Positions 35,695 to 44,340 of a stretch of 64,000 nt of DNA are shown here, piece after piece. Numbering within the stretch: position 1 is the stretch's first letter; the number at the start of each line of letters is the position of its first letter. The position numbers and the translations under genes are program-made. The notes under the pieces are model-generated. The model worked only from the letters and a program-made list of their open reading frames with translations, was not told the DNA's origin and did not search any database. The DNA comes from Flavihumibacter sp. ZG627 (GTDB lineage: Bacteria > Bacteroidota > Bacteroidia > Chitinophagales > Chitinophagaceae). The stretch spans positions 682,001-746,000 of the forward strand of contig NZ_JPHF01000002.1 of the NCBI RefSeq assembly GCF_000814325.1. The letters are read 5' to 3'.

Positions 35695-37632
35695 TTATTC
35701 ACTACTGCTGCGATCTGAAATCTCCCGTGAAATCACCTTGATAAATTCCTCCACAGGCATTACGCCGGCATCCCCTTTGCCCTGGCGGCGAACGGCAATC
35801 TTGCCCTCATTCATCTCTTTTTCACCTACCACAAGCATATAAGGAACGCGCAGCAGCTCAGTATCGCGGATCTTTTTACCGATTTTTTCGTTCCTGTCAT
35901 CAATCGATACTCTCACACCTGCTTTCCGGAGCTGTTTTTTCACGCTTTCTGCATAATCCATGAACTTATCGCTAATGGGCAGGATCTTCACCTGCTGTGG
36001 TGCCAGCCATATTGGTAGCTTACCAGCATAATGTTCAAGCAAAAATCCTATGAAACGCTCATGGGTTCCCAAAGGTGCACGGTGAATGATCAATGGGGTA
36101 TCATGCTGGTTATCGGCGGTGGTATATTCAAGTTTGAAACTGCGGCCCTGCGAAAAATCTACCTGGTTGGTGGCGAGTGTAAATTCCCTGCCTATGACGC
36201 TATATATCTGCACATCAATTTTTGGACCATAGAAAGCAGCTTCATCCTGCACCTCCACAAATGGAATATTGGAATCGATCAGCACCTGGCGTACCATCGC
36301 CTCGGTTTCCTTCCACAATTCAGGTTCATCCACATATTTCTTACCTAGCTTTTCAGGAGAATGCAAGCTAAGGCGCATTACATATTTATCTATCCCAAAT
36401 ATTTTGAAATACTTGAGATACATCTCGTTCACAGATCTGAACTCCTGCTCAAACTGCTCTTTGGAACAATATATATGTGCATCGTTCATATGAAGGCAGC
36501 GCACTCGCATGAGACCAAATAATTCTCCGCTCTGCTCATAACGGTAAACAGTACCATATTCTGCAATGCGATATGGCAGGTCGCGATAGCTCTTGGGCTC
36601 TGCAGCAAAAATCTTATGGTGATGCGGACAGTTCATTGCGCGCAGATAATACTTCTCTCCTTCCAGTTCCATGGGAGGGTACATACTATCGGCATAATAA
36701 GGAAGGTGACCGCTGGTCAGGTACATACTTTCCTTGGCAATATGAGGAGTAACAACGCGATGGTAACCTGCTTCTTCTTCAGTTTCCTTTGCCAGTTTTT
36801 CCAGCTCCTCAATAATGATAGTTCCATTAGGCATCCACATGATCAGGCCCTGTCCCACATCATCGTCCATGGTATAAATGCTGAGCTCCTTACCTATCTT
36901 TCTATGATCACGTTTCTTCGCTTCCTCAAGTAATGCGAGGTATTCGTCAAGTTCCTTTTGTGAGGGAAAACTTACTCCATAAACACGGGTAAGCATCTTG
37001 TTTTTTTCATCACCCTTCCAGTAAGCACCTGCGATACTGGTGAGCTTGAAAGCCTTGATAAGCCCGGTATGCGGGATATGCGGTCCGCGACACAGATCAG
37101 TGAAATTACCCTGAGAATAGAAACTGATGGTTCCATCTTCGAGGTTCTGCAGCAGATCGAGTTTGTATTCATCTCCCTTATCGGCAAAATAAGAAATAGC
37201 TTCTCCCTTGGGAACTTCTCTGCGAACAAAGGCGTTGTTCTGCTTGGCCAGTTCTGCCATCTTCACTTCAAGCTTCCTCAGATCTTCTTCAGAAATGCTT
37301 TTATCGCCAAGGTCTATATCATAATAAAACCCGTTATCAACCGGCGGACCAACCCAGAATTTTACCCCGGGGAACATCGCTTCAATGGCTTCTGCCATGA
37401 GGTGTGCGGTAGAATGCCAGAAGGTAGACTTTGCATCCTTTTCCTCCCATCCCAGTAATTTCAATGCCGAATCTTCATAAATAGGACGGCTAAGGTCCCA
37501 CACCTGCCCGTTAACCGATGCAGCGAGAATTTTTCGGGCCAATCCTTCACTTATACTTTTTGCGATGTCGAGAGCTGAGGTACCGGGTTCATATTCTCGT
37601 TGCGCGCCGTCCGGAAAGCTGATCTTTATCAT
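35695..37632 (-). CDS. thrS: Threonyl-tRNA synthetase
   Basis: 645 residues, class II synthetase. TGS domain at the N-terminus (KISFPDGAQREYEPGTSALDIA), then the editing domain with HSTAHLMAEAIE, then the catalytic domain with the zinc/active-site MNCPHHHKIF and motif 2 YRIAEYGTVYRYEQSGELFG, and the C-terminal anticodon-binding domain (PQQVKILPISDKF). Charges tRNA-Thr. First gene of the thrS-infC transcript. Confidence 0.98.
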   Translation of the reverse strand: MIKISFPDGAQREYEPGTSALDIAKSISEGLARKILAASVNGQVWDLSRPIYEDSALKLLGWEEKDAKSTFWHSTAHLMAEAIEAMFPGVKFWVGPPVDNGFYYDIDLGDKSISEEDLRKLEVKMAELAKQNNAFVRREVPKGEAISYFADKGDEYKLDLLQNLEDGTISFYSQGNFTDLCRGPHIPHTGLIKAFKLTSIAGAYWKGDEKNKMLTRVYGVSFPSQKELDEYLALLEEAKKRDHRKIGKELSIYTMDDDVGQGLIMWMPNGTIIIEELEKLAKETEEEAGYHRVVTPHIAKESMYLTSGHLPYYADSMYPPMELEGEKYYLRAMNCPHHHKIFAAEPKSYRDLPYRIAEYGTVYRYEQSGELFGLMRVRCLHMNDAHIYCSKEQFEQEFRSVNEMYLKYFKIFGIDKYVMRLSLHSPEKLGKKYVDEPELWKETEAMVRQVLIDSNIPFVEVQDEAAFYGPKIDVQIYSVIGREFTLATNQVDFSQGRSFKLEYTTADNQHDTPLIIHRAPLGTHERFIGFLLEHYAGKLPIWLAPQQVKILPISDKFMDYAESVKKQLRKAGVRVSIDDRNEKIGKKIRDTELLRVPYMLVVGEKEMNEGKIAVRRQGKGDAGVMPVEEFIKVISREISDRSSSE

Positions 37633-37687
37633 TTGTTTCTATAGTATTTCTGCTTCCCCCTTTATACAAACAAGGCAGGAAGGGTTG

Positions 37688-37695
37688 CAAATTTA
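37688..37695 (-). promoter_or_regulatory. Candidate -7 element TAAATTTG upstream of thrS
   Basis: Minus-strand TAAATTTG fits TAnnTTTG, about 55 nt before the thrS ATG. No TTG at the expected spacing. Confidence 0.35.
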
Positions 37696-37777
37696 ACGAA
37701 CAATTGCCAGATTAACTCGTTGAACGGTACGAAATTGCCATTCCTTTTTAGTTAACTTGAATATATAACTTGCATTC

Positions 37778-38842
37778 ATGAGGCGCATCATCCTGCTACT
37801 TTTTTTATTTGGCGGAACAGCCCTGCAGGCGCAGGATCTGACCGGTATATGGCGGGGTCATTTCCGTTCCAATAACCGGATGTTGCAACTCATGAATATT
37901 GATGACCGTTATAAATTCGAGATCCAGCTCGACCAGCGGGGAAAAGCATTTAAAGGAGTTACCTATTCTTACAAGACAACCGAATTCTATGGTAAGGCTG
38001 TTGCAAAGGGCACTATTCATACCGGCACGCAGAAAGTATTATTGGAAGAACTGAAGATCGTGGAAGTAAGAATGATGCAGGGTAATGATGCCTGTGTGAT
38101 GACATGCTTCCTTCAATATACCAGGAATGGCAGGGAGGAATTTATGGAAGGAACTTATGTGAGCATGAACACGCGCGACTCATCCGATTGTGGGAGAGGC
38201 ACTGTTTTCCTCCGCAAGGTTATAAGTTCCGATTTTTATAAAGAACCATTCCTGGTGCAGCGCGAAAAAGAAAAAAAACAACCTGTTACACCGCCAAAGC
38301 CACAGCCACCGGTTGTTACGGAGAAAGAGGCTGATATAGCCAAATCCAATAAAAAGGTGGTTGTACCAGCGCCGAAAGCTGAGGAAAAGGTGCCGGAGTT
38401 GCCCCAGCGTCCAATAGAACCAAAGGCTCCGCCAAATAGCCAGGCAGACGCAGATAAAAAAAGAACAGATCCGCAGGTCATTCCACCGGTATTAAAAACA
38501 AGAGAAAATGAACTGGTAAAGACCTTTAAGGTGCGTACCAGGGAAGTGATCGTAAACCTATATGACAATGGCACAATCGATAAAGACACTGTTTCCGTTT
38601 ACCTGAACAAAGAGTTGGTGGTATCAAGGAAAATGCTTTCCCTCTCTCCCATTACGCTGCGTATAACCCTTGATGATGATGAATATCATGAACTGGTTAT
38701 GGTAGCCGAAAATCTGGGTGAGATCCCTCCAAATACTTCATTGATGGTGGTGAAAGCAGGTAACCAACAATTTGAAGTGCGGATCACTTCAACAGAACAA
38801 AAAAATGCTGTGGTACGCTTCCGGTATGAGGCAGGTAATTAG
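37778..38842 (+). CDS. Secreted protein of unknown function, paralogue 1
   Basis: 354 residues, signal peptide MRRIILLLFLFGGTALQAQ. Domain 1 (about 20-145) starts DLTGIWRGHF and is beta-rich. A Pro/Lys-rich linker at about 160-235 (KQPVTPPKPQPPVV) may span the periplasm or bind another protein. Domain 2 (about 245-354) has VIVNLYDNGTIDKDTVSVYLN and ends VVRFRYE. The downstream gene encodes the same two domains without the long linker. Function not recognised; no enzyme motif visible. Confidence 0.7.
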   Translation: MRRIILLLFLFGGTALQAQDLTGIWRGHFRSNNRMLQLMNIDDRYKFEIQLDQRGKAFKGVTYSYKTTEFYGKAVAKGTIHTGTQKVLLEELKIVEVRMMQGNDACVMTCFLQYTRNGREEFMEGTYVSMNTRDSSDCGRGTVFLRKVISSDFYKEPFLVQREKEKKQPVTPPKPQPPVVTEKEADIAKSNKKVVVPAPKAEEKVPELPQRPIEPKAPPNSQADADKKRTDPQVIPPVLKTRENELVKTFKVRTREVIVNLYDNGTIDKDTVSVYLNKELVVSRKMLSLSPITLRITLDDDEYHELVMVAENLGEIPPNTSLMVVKAGNQQFEVRITSTEQKNAVVRFRYEAGN

Positions 38843-38885
38843 CGGTGCTGCCTTTCATAATCCCCTGTTTGCCGCTCACAAAATT

Positions 38886-38908
38886 CCATCGCTCATTTCA
38901 TGCGATGG
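38886..38908. terminator. Small hairpin between the two paralogues
   Basis: CCATCGC / GCGATGG with a 9-nt loop. No U tract follows, so termination is doubtful; it may attenuate or stabilise. Confidence 0.35.
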
Positions 38909-38934
38909 CTTAAATTGAACTACCAATAAAACCC

Positions 38935-39774
38935 ATGAGGCTCTTCCTGACTTCCCTTTTGTTGATATTACTGCAGGTTGCATCTGCACAGGACCTGAAC
39001 GGCATCTGGCGTGGAACCCTTACCCAGGAAGCAGGAGGTTGTTTCCCGGTGTATAACCTTGAGATCCAGATCGGCCAGCAAGGGAATACGCTGATGGGAA
39101 ATTCTTTTGATTATTATGACCGCAACCGTTTTGTGAAACATCATTTCAATGGACGTTATAATAGCCAGACCAAAAGAATGGTTCTCATTGAAGACAAAAT
39201 AATGGAGGTAAATATTCCATCCGATTGCGTTGCCTGTTCAAAAACCTATGATCTTACCTGGTCTTCTTCCGGTAATAAAGAAAGCCTGACTGGTGAATGG
39301 AAAGGATATGAAAGTGAGAGTAGAAAGGCTTGCCCACCCGGCAGGATCACACTATACCGGGTATCTACAACCGATTTTCCCATCGATATTGACCAGCCCG
39401 AAGAACTGGCCAGGCTACAGCAATCACTGAAACTGCAGGAACGTACCACCGAGGTGGTCAGCACCCTTGAGCTTGAAACGCCCAATATAAAAATCGACCT
39501 GTACGACAATGCAGAGATAGATAATGATACGGTCACCATTTTCCTTAATAATAAATTGCTTCTATTAAAACAGCGGCTCACTAACAAGCCCTTAACGCTG
39601 GAGCTTAAGGCCTTCCCTGATACGGATTATGAACTGGTGATGTATGCCGATAACCTTGGAAGCATCCCTCCTAATACTGCACTGATGGTAGTAACGGCAG
39701 GCCGCAATAAATATGAAGTGCGACTTTCGGCTTCTGACAAGAAAAATGCTGCGGTACGATTTCGATTGAAATAG
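38935..39774 (+). CDS. Secreted protein of unknown function, paralogue 2
   Basis: 279 residues, signal peptide MRLFLTSLLLILLQVASAQ. Domain 1 opens DLNGIWRGTLTQ and has several Cys (GGCFPVYN, SDCVACSK, KACPPG). Domain 2 has IKIDLYDNAEIDNDTVTIFLNN, DNLGSIPPNTALMVV and ends AAVRFRLK, closely matching paralogue 1 (DNGTIDKDTVSVYLN, NLGEIPPNTSLMVV, AVVRFRYE). The short linker replaces the Pro-rich segment of its neighbour. 92 bp separate the pair, so they probably arose by tandem duplication. Role unknown. Confidence 0.7.
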   Translation: MRLFLTSLLLILLQVASAQDLNGIWRGTLTQEAGGCFPVYNLEIQIGQQGNTLMGNSFDYYDRNRFVKHHFNGRYNSQTKRMVLIEDKIMEVNIPSDCVACSKTYDLTWSSSGNKESLTGEWKGYESESRKACPPGRITLYRVSTTDFPIDIDQPEELARLQQSLKLQERTTEVVSTLELETPNIKIDLYDNAEIDNDTVTIFLNNKLLLLKQRLTNKPLTLELKAFPDTDYELVMYADNLGSIPPNTALMVVTAGRNKYEVRLSASDKKNAAVRFRLK

Positions 39775-39844
39775 GTATCTGACACATGTTCGCAACCTGT
39801 TCGAACACATGTTCTAACATCCTCTGAACAAGTATCAGACACCT
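39773..39844. terminator. Inverted repeat between paralogue 2 and the TonB-dependent receptor
   Basis: AGGTATCTGACAC at 39773 faces GTATCAGACACCT near 39831; the arms pair over 13 positions with two G-U-type changes. Inside are two copies of ACACATGTTC-like text and several GTTC/GAAC words. The genes are convergent, so this may terminate both. Confidence 0.4.
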
Positions 39845-39854
39845 GGTTGCCATG

Positions 39855-42227
39855 CTAAAACCTGAAGTTCCAGGTTACGCTGGGGATGATAGGGAAAAGA
39901 CTCACCTGCCTGGCCTCCACTTTCAGGCTGCCGTCATAGGCACTCCCCGTTTGATCGTAGTAAATGAAATATGGATTCAGCCTGCTATACACATTATAAA
40001 TGCTGAAAACCCAACTACCCGTTATACGGCTTGGCTTTTTAGCAACAGGAGTATAGGTGGCAGCAAAATCGATACGATGATAAGACGGCAGACGGTATTT
40101 GTTAATGCGGCTATACTCCTGCGTTAGTGTTCCATTTACTATATAGAAGCGCTCAGGAAGTGAGGTTGCATTTCCCGTTCCATAAACAAATACTGCAGAG
40201 AGTTTCCATTTTTTATTTAATTCATAGGCACTCACCACGGAGAGATCATGGCGGCGATCATAACGGGCGGGATATTTCATACCTTCATTGAGATCGGGGA
40301 ATTTGCGCCAGGTCCAGCTAAGCGTATACCCTACCCATCCGGTAAGCCGACCGGTATTCTTCCGCACAAAGAATTCACTCCCATAACTCCAGCCTTCCCC
40401 AAATACAAATTCTTCTTCCGGATCGGTGAGTCCGGGTGTATATCCCTCCCGGTATTCGATCTGGTTATCCATTTTTTTATAGTAGAGTTCTACAGATGTT
40501 TCATATTTATTATTGCTGAAATTCCGGAAATAGCCAGCCGCATATTGCCAGCTAAGCTGAGGCTTTACATTTAATGTGCTGGGTACCCAGAGATCTGTGG
40601 GAAGAGTAGATCCGGCATTGCTTACGAGGTGTATATACTGGTTATTCCTGCTAACAGAAGCTTTGAAGGAGCTTTCATCATTGATGCTGTACCGCATGGT
40701 GAACCTTGGTTCCAGTCCCCCATAATATTTTACGGTTGACCCTCGCCGGTATACAGTGCTGTCGGTCTTATTGCCATCGGCATCGCGGGTATAGTCAGTG
40801 AACGGCCCGGTCTGTGCAAAGGAGCTGTAACGAATGCCGGTATTCAATTGCCATTTCTCTCCCAGTTCCCAGTCGTGCTGAAGATATACACCTGATTCTA
40901 TAGCATATTTTCGGGAAGCATTGTTGGGAGTGAAATCAACTGAATCGGACCGGCCACTAAATAGGTTTGGCTTAAAGGTGTGATGGGTGATTTGTGCTCC
41001 CCATTTGAGTTTGTGCGCCGGCGCGGGATAATAATCCATGTCAAACTTTGCAGTGAGGTCGCGGATCCCCGAGCGCAGGTTGAAAGAGAGATTATTCTGT
41101 TCGCCGTTAAAGGCAAAATTGTAGTTGTTGAAAACAAGGGTTGCATTGGAGAACAATTTCCGGTGGAATACATGGTTCCAGCGAAGTGTTGCGGTTGCAT
41201 TTCCCCAGGGGATATTGGCGCTGAAAGATCGCTGGTTATTTTTAAAATCAAAGACATCCCTTCCAAAATAGCCACTGAGATAAAGACGATCACGATCGGA
41301 GAATTTATAATTGACCTTTGTATTGAGATCATAGAAATAATAACCCGATCCATAGAAGGAACTGCTTTTAGGAACAAATGGTTTCACCAGCGCATCTATA
41401 TATGTACGGCGCGCGGAGATGATAAAAGAGGCCTTGTCTTTTTGCAATGGCCCCTGAATTGAAAAGCGTGATGCAATCAGGCCGATCCCGCCCTCACCTT
41501 CAAGTTGTTTCATATTTCCGTCCTTCATGGCGATATCAAGAACAGATGAAAGTCGGCCGCCATACTGAGCAGGCATACCACCTTTTATCAGTGAAACATT
41601 CTTGATGGCATCCGAATTAAATACGGAGAAGAAACCGAAGAGGTGGCCGGTGTTATACACCACGGCGTCGTCAAGCATGATAAGGTTCTGGTCGGGTCCA
41701 CCTCCCCGCACATAGAAGCCGGCATTGCCTTCCCCTGCATTGCGAACCCCTGGAAGCAGTTGAAGTGTTTTCAGGATATCTGTTTCCCCAAGCAGTACAG
41801 GCAAAGATTTCACCTGGCTCATGGCAAGATCTATTTTCCCCATCTGTGCCTGCGTAACATTCCCATCCTTGCGTTTGGCATATACTACTACTTCTTCCTG
41901 TGTGGTTCCACGTGGGGATAAAAGGAAATTATTTGACAGATCACGGTCAAGCATAAACGATATCCGCACTGATTCATAGCCGGCATAGGTGCAACTGAGT
42001 TCATAGCGGCCCGCGTCAAGTGTAATGGAATAATATCCATAGGTATTGCTGACAACTCCCCGGCCTTTCCCATTGATAACAATAGAAGCCCCTATAAGGC
42101 TTTCCCCGGATAGGGAATCGCGCACATATCCGCTAAGGGTGAATTTCCTGCCTGAATTCTCCTGGCCATAAACCAGCGGCCTGGTCAAAAGCAGGAATAG
42201 GAGGATAAAAAGCGAAAATCGGGGCAT
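39855..42227 (-). CDS. TonB-dependent receptor with carboxypeptidase-regulatory-like domain
   Basis: 790 residues. Signal peptide to about residue 21, then a CarboxypepD_reg-like domain (FTLSGYVRDSLSGESLIGASIVINGKG...YYSITLDAGRYEL), then the plug (LPVLLGETDILKTLQLLPGV, GNAGFYVRGGGPDQNLIMLDDAVVYN) and a 22-strand barrel ending in SVTWNFRF with the terminal aromatic. Imports a bound ligand across the outer membrane using TonB. No SusD-like partner lies next to it, so it is not a standard SusCD pair; ligand unknown. Confidence 0.92.
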   Translation of the reverse strand: MPRFSLFILLFLLLTRPLVYGQENSGRKFTLSGYVRDSLSGESLIGASIVINGKGRGVVSNTYGYYSITLDAGRYELSCTYAGYESVRISFMLDRDLSNNFLLSPRGTTQEEVVVYAKRKDGNVTQAQMGKIDLAMSQVKSLPVLLGETDILKTLQLLPGVRNAGEGNAGFYVRGGGPDQNLIMLDDAVVYNTGHLFGFFSVFNSDAIKNVSLIKGGMPAQYGGRLSSVLDIAMKDGNMKQLEGEGGIGLIASRFSIQGPLQKDKASFIISARRTYIDALVKPFVPKSSSFYGSGYYFYDLNTKVNYKFSDRDRLYLSGYFGRDVFDFKNNQRSFSANIPWGNATATLRWNHVFHRKLFSNATLVFNNYNFAFNGEQNNLSFNLRSGIRDLTAKFDMDYYPAPAHKLKWGAQITHHTFKPNLFSGRSDSVDFTPNNASRKYAIESGVYLQHDWELGEKWQLNTGIRYSSFAQTGPFTDYTRDADGNKTDSTVYRRGSTVKYYGGLEPRFTMRYSINDESSFKASVSRNNQYIHLVSNAGSTLPTDLWVPSTLNVKPQLSWQYAAGYFRNFSNNKYETSVELYYKKMDNQIEYREGYTPGLTDPEEEFVFGEGWSYGSEFFVRKNTGRLTGWVGYTLSWTWRKFPDLNEGMKYPARYDRRHDLSVVSAYELNKKWKLSAVFVYGTGNATSLPERFYIVNGTLTQEYSRINKYRLPSYHRIDFAATYTPVAKKPSRITGSWVFSIYNVYSRLNPYFIYYDQTGSAYDGSLKVEARQVSLFPIIPSVTWNFRF

Positions 42228-42330
42228 CGGAACGATAAAGTTTATGTTAAGACGGGTGCAAGTTAACTGGAATGAACAAAAACCACCCTCTTTGGTTCGT
42301 TACCATCCGGTAAAATCAAAGGCTTTTCTG

Positions 42331-42338
42331 TAATTTTG
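42331..42338 (+). promoter_or_regulatory. Candidate -7 element TAATTTTG directly before the ABC-F start
   Basis: TAATTTTG followed by CGCCCC and then the ATG at 42345, 6 nt after the box. A transcript from here would have almost no leader. No TTG at -33. Confidence 0.45.
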
Positions 42339-42344
42339 CGCCCC

Positions 42345-44327
42345 ATGTTAGTAGGATTACAAAATGTTACGTTTGAGTTTGGTGCCCGGGTGATCGTATC
42401 TGATGCCACCTGGCATATTCAACCGGGAGAGCGGATCGGCCTGATCGGGTACAATGGAACCGGTAAGTCGACCCTCCTGAAAGTGCTTGTTGGTGAATTA
42501 CTGCCATCCGCCGGGTCAGTGGAGCGGGGCCGCGGTACCACCATCGGTTACCTGCACCAGGACCTCCTGAGTTTTGATACCAACAATTCGATCCTTGAAG
42601 TTGCCCTCAGCGCCTTTGAGAAAGTGCAGCAACTGGAGAAGGATATTGAACGGCTCGGAAAGGAATTGGAAGCAACCGGCGATGAGAAAATTCTGCATGA
42701 ATATTCAGATGCCCTCCATGAACTGGAAGTGCTGGGAGGGTATGATATCCATCACCGTACGGAAGAAGTTCTCCACGGACTTGGATTTCCGCAGGAGCAC
42801 CTTGACCGTCCCTACCGCGAGTTCAGCGGTGGATGGCGCATGCGTGTTCTGTTGGCAAAAATGATTCTGCAGGCACCTGATCTGTTGTTGCTCGATGAAC
42901 CGACCAACCACCTCGACCTTCCTTCCATCGAATGGCTTGAAAAATACCTCCTGCATTATAAAGGTTCGGTGGTTATTGTGAGTCACGATAAATTTTTCCT
43001 CAACCGCATGGTCACCAAGGTGGTGGAGGTATACCAGAAGCAATTGCATTTCTACCAGGGCAATTATGAGTTCTATGAAACGGAAAAAGCTATGCGTGTT
43101 GAACTGCAGCAGCGGGCTTTTGAAAACCAGCAGGAATACATCCGGCAGCAGGAAAGATTTATAGAACGCTTCCGTGCCAAGGCAACCAAGGCCGCCCAGG
43201 CGCAGAGTGCCATGAAACGGCTCGATAAGATCGATCGTATAGAAGAAGTGGAAATAGAAAGACCCAATATAAAGATCAATTTCAGGATAGATAAAATTCC
43301 CGGGAGGGTTTTAGTGGAGCTAAAACATATCACCAAAAAATATGGTGATAATATTATCGTTGAAAATGCATCTGCAGAAATTGATCGTGGTGATAAGATC
43401 GCGCTGATCGGAGCAAACGGAAAAGGCAAATCAACACTGCTTCGGATCATTGCCGGCGTGGAAACCTTTGAAGGAGATCGCAAATGGGGGCATAATGTTG
43501 AGGAGAGTTTTTATGCCCAGCACCAGCTTGAATCGCTCGACCTGAACAATACGCTGATTGAGGAGATGAAGACCTGCGGCAGTCAGAAAACCGAGCAGGA
43601 GCTTCGCACATTACTGGGATGTTTTCTTTTCAGTGGTGATGATACAGATAAAAAGATCAAAGTACTCAGTGGAGGTGAAAAAGCCAGGGTAGCGTTAGCA
43701 AAAACAATCGTTAGCAAAGCTAATTTCCTGATGCTCGATGAACCTACCAACCACCTTGATATCCATTCGGTGGAATTATTGGTGGAGGCTTTAAACCGCT
43801 ATGAAGGCAGCCTGATCATGGTTAGCCACGACCGTTATTTTATATCCAAGGCTGCCAATAAGATCTGGGAGATCGAAGACCATAAGATCAAGGAATTTAA
43901 GGGAAGCTATCATGAGTGGATAGAATGGAAAGAGCGTATGGCAAAACATGCTGCTGCAGCAGCCGTTGCTGCAGTAGTAGCAGACAAGCAGGGGGCAGCT
44001 CCGGCCCCGGCCCCAAAAATTGTTGAAGAAACAAAGCCTTCTTCCAATAAACCAAACAACAACCAGCCTATCAATAAAGAGCTGCGCAAAGAACTTCAGC
44101 GGCTTCAGAAACAATTCAACCAGTTGGAAGAGCGTATCGCAAAGGCGAAGGAAAAAAAGAATGAACTGGAACTGGCGCTATCCGATCCTGCTACATATTC
44201 TGATCGCATCAAATTTACTGCTGCTGAAACAGCTTACAAACAACAGGTAGCCCTTCTGGATAATCTTAACAAGGAATACGAGACCACCTTTGAAAAGATC
44301 ATGGAAATGGAAACGGAAATGGATTAA
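42345..44327 (+). CDS. ABC-F family ATPase (Uup/EttA-like)
   Basis: 660 residues from ATG 42345 (MLVGLQNVTFEFGARV); an in-frame TTG 9 bp upstream lies in a promoter box. Two ATPase domains: Walker A GYNGTGKSTLLK and GANGKGKSTLLR, signatures FSGGWRMRVLLAK and LSGGEKARVALAK, Walker B LLLLDEPTNHLDLPS and LMLDEPTNHLDIHS. No membrane segments, so it is a soluble ribosome-associated type. The linker between the domains is Gln/Arg-rich, and the C-terminus is a coiled coil (LRKELQRLQKQFNQLEERIA), as in Uup. Ends 13 bp before the patatin gene. Confidence 0.93.
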   Translation: MLVGLQNVTFEFGARVIVSDATWHIQPGERIGLIGYNGTGKSTLLKVLVGELLPSAGSVERGRGTTIGYLHQDLLSFDTNNSILEVALSAFEKVQQLEKDIERLGKELEATGDEKILHEYSDALHELEVLGGYDIHHRTEEVLHGLGFPQEHLDRPYREFSGGWRMRVLLAKMILQAPDLLLLDEPTNHLDLPSIEWLEKYLLHYKGSVVIVSHDKFFLNRMVTKVVEVYQKQLHFYQGNYEFYETEKAMRVELQQRAFENQQEYIRQQERFIERFRAKATKAAQAQSAMKRLDKIDRIEEVEIERPNIKINFRIDKIPGRVLVELKHITKKYGDNIIVENASAEIDRGDKIALIGANGKGKSTLLRIIAGVETFEGDRKWGHNVEESFYAQHQLESLDLNNTLIEEMKTCGSQKTEQELRTLLGCFLFSGDDTDKKIKVLSGGEKARVALAKTIVSKANFLMLDEPTNHLDIHSVELLVEALNRYEGSLIMVSHDRYFISKAANKIWEIEDHKIKEFKGSYHEWIEWKERMAKHAAAAAVAAVVADKQGAAPAPAPKIVEETKPSSNKPNNNQPINKELRKELQRLQKQFNQLEERIAKAKEKKNELELALSDPATYSDRIKFTAAETAYKQQVALLDNLNKEYETTFEKIMEMETEMD

Positions 44328-44340
44328 CTTCATCGGGCAT

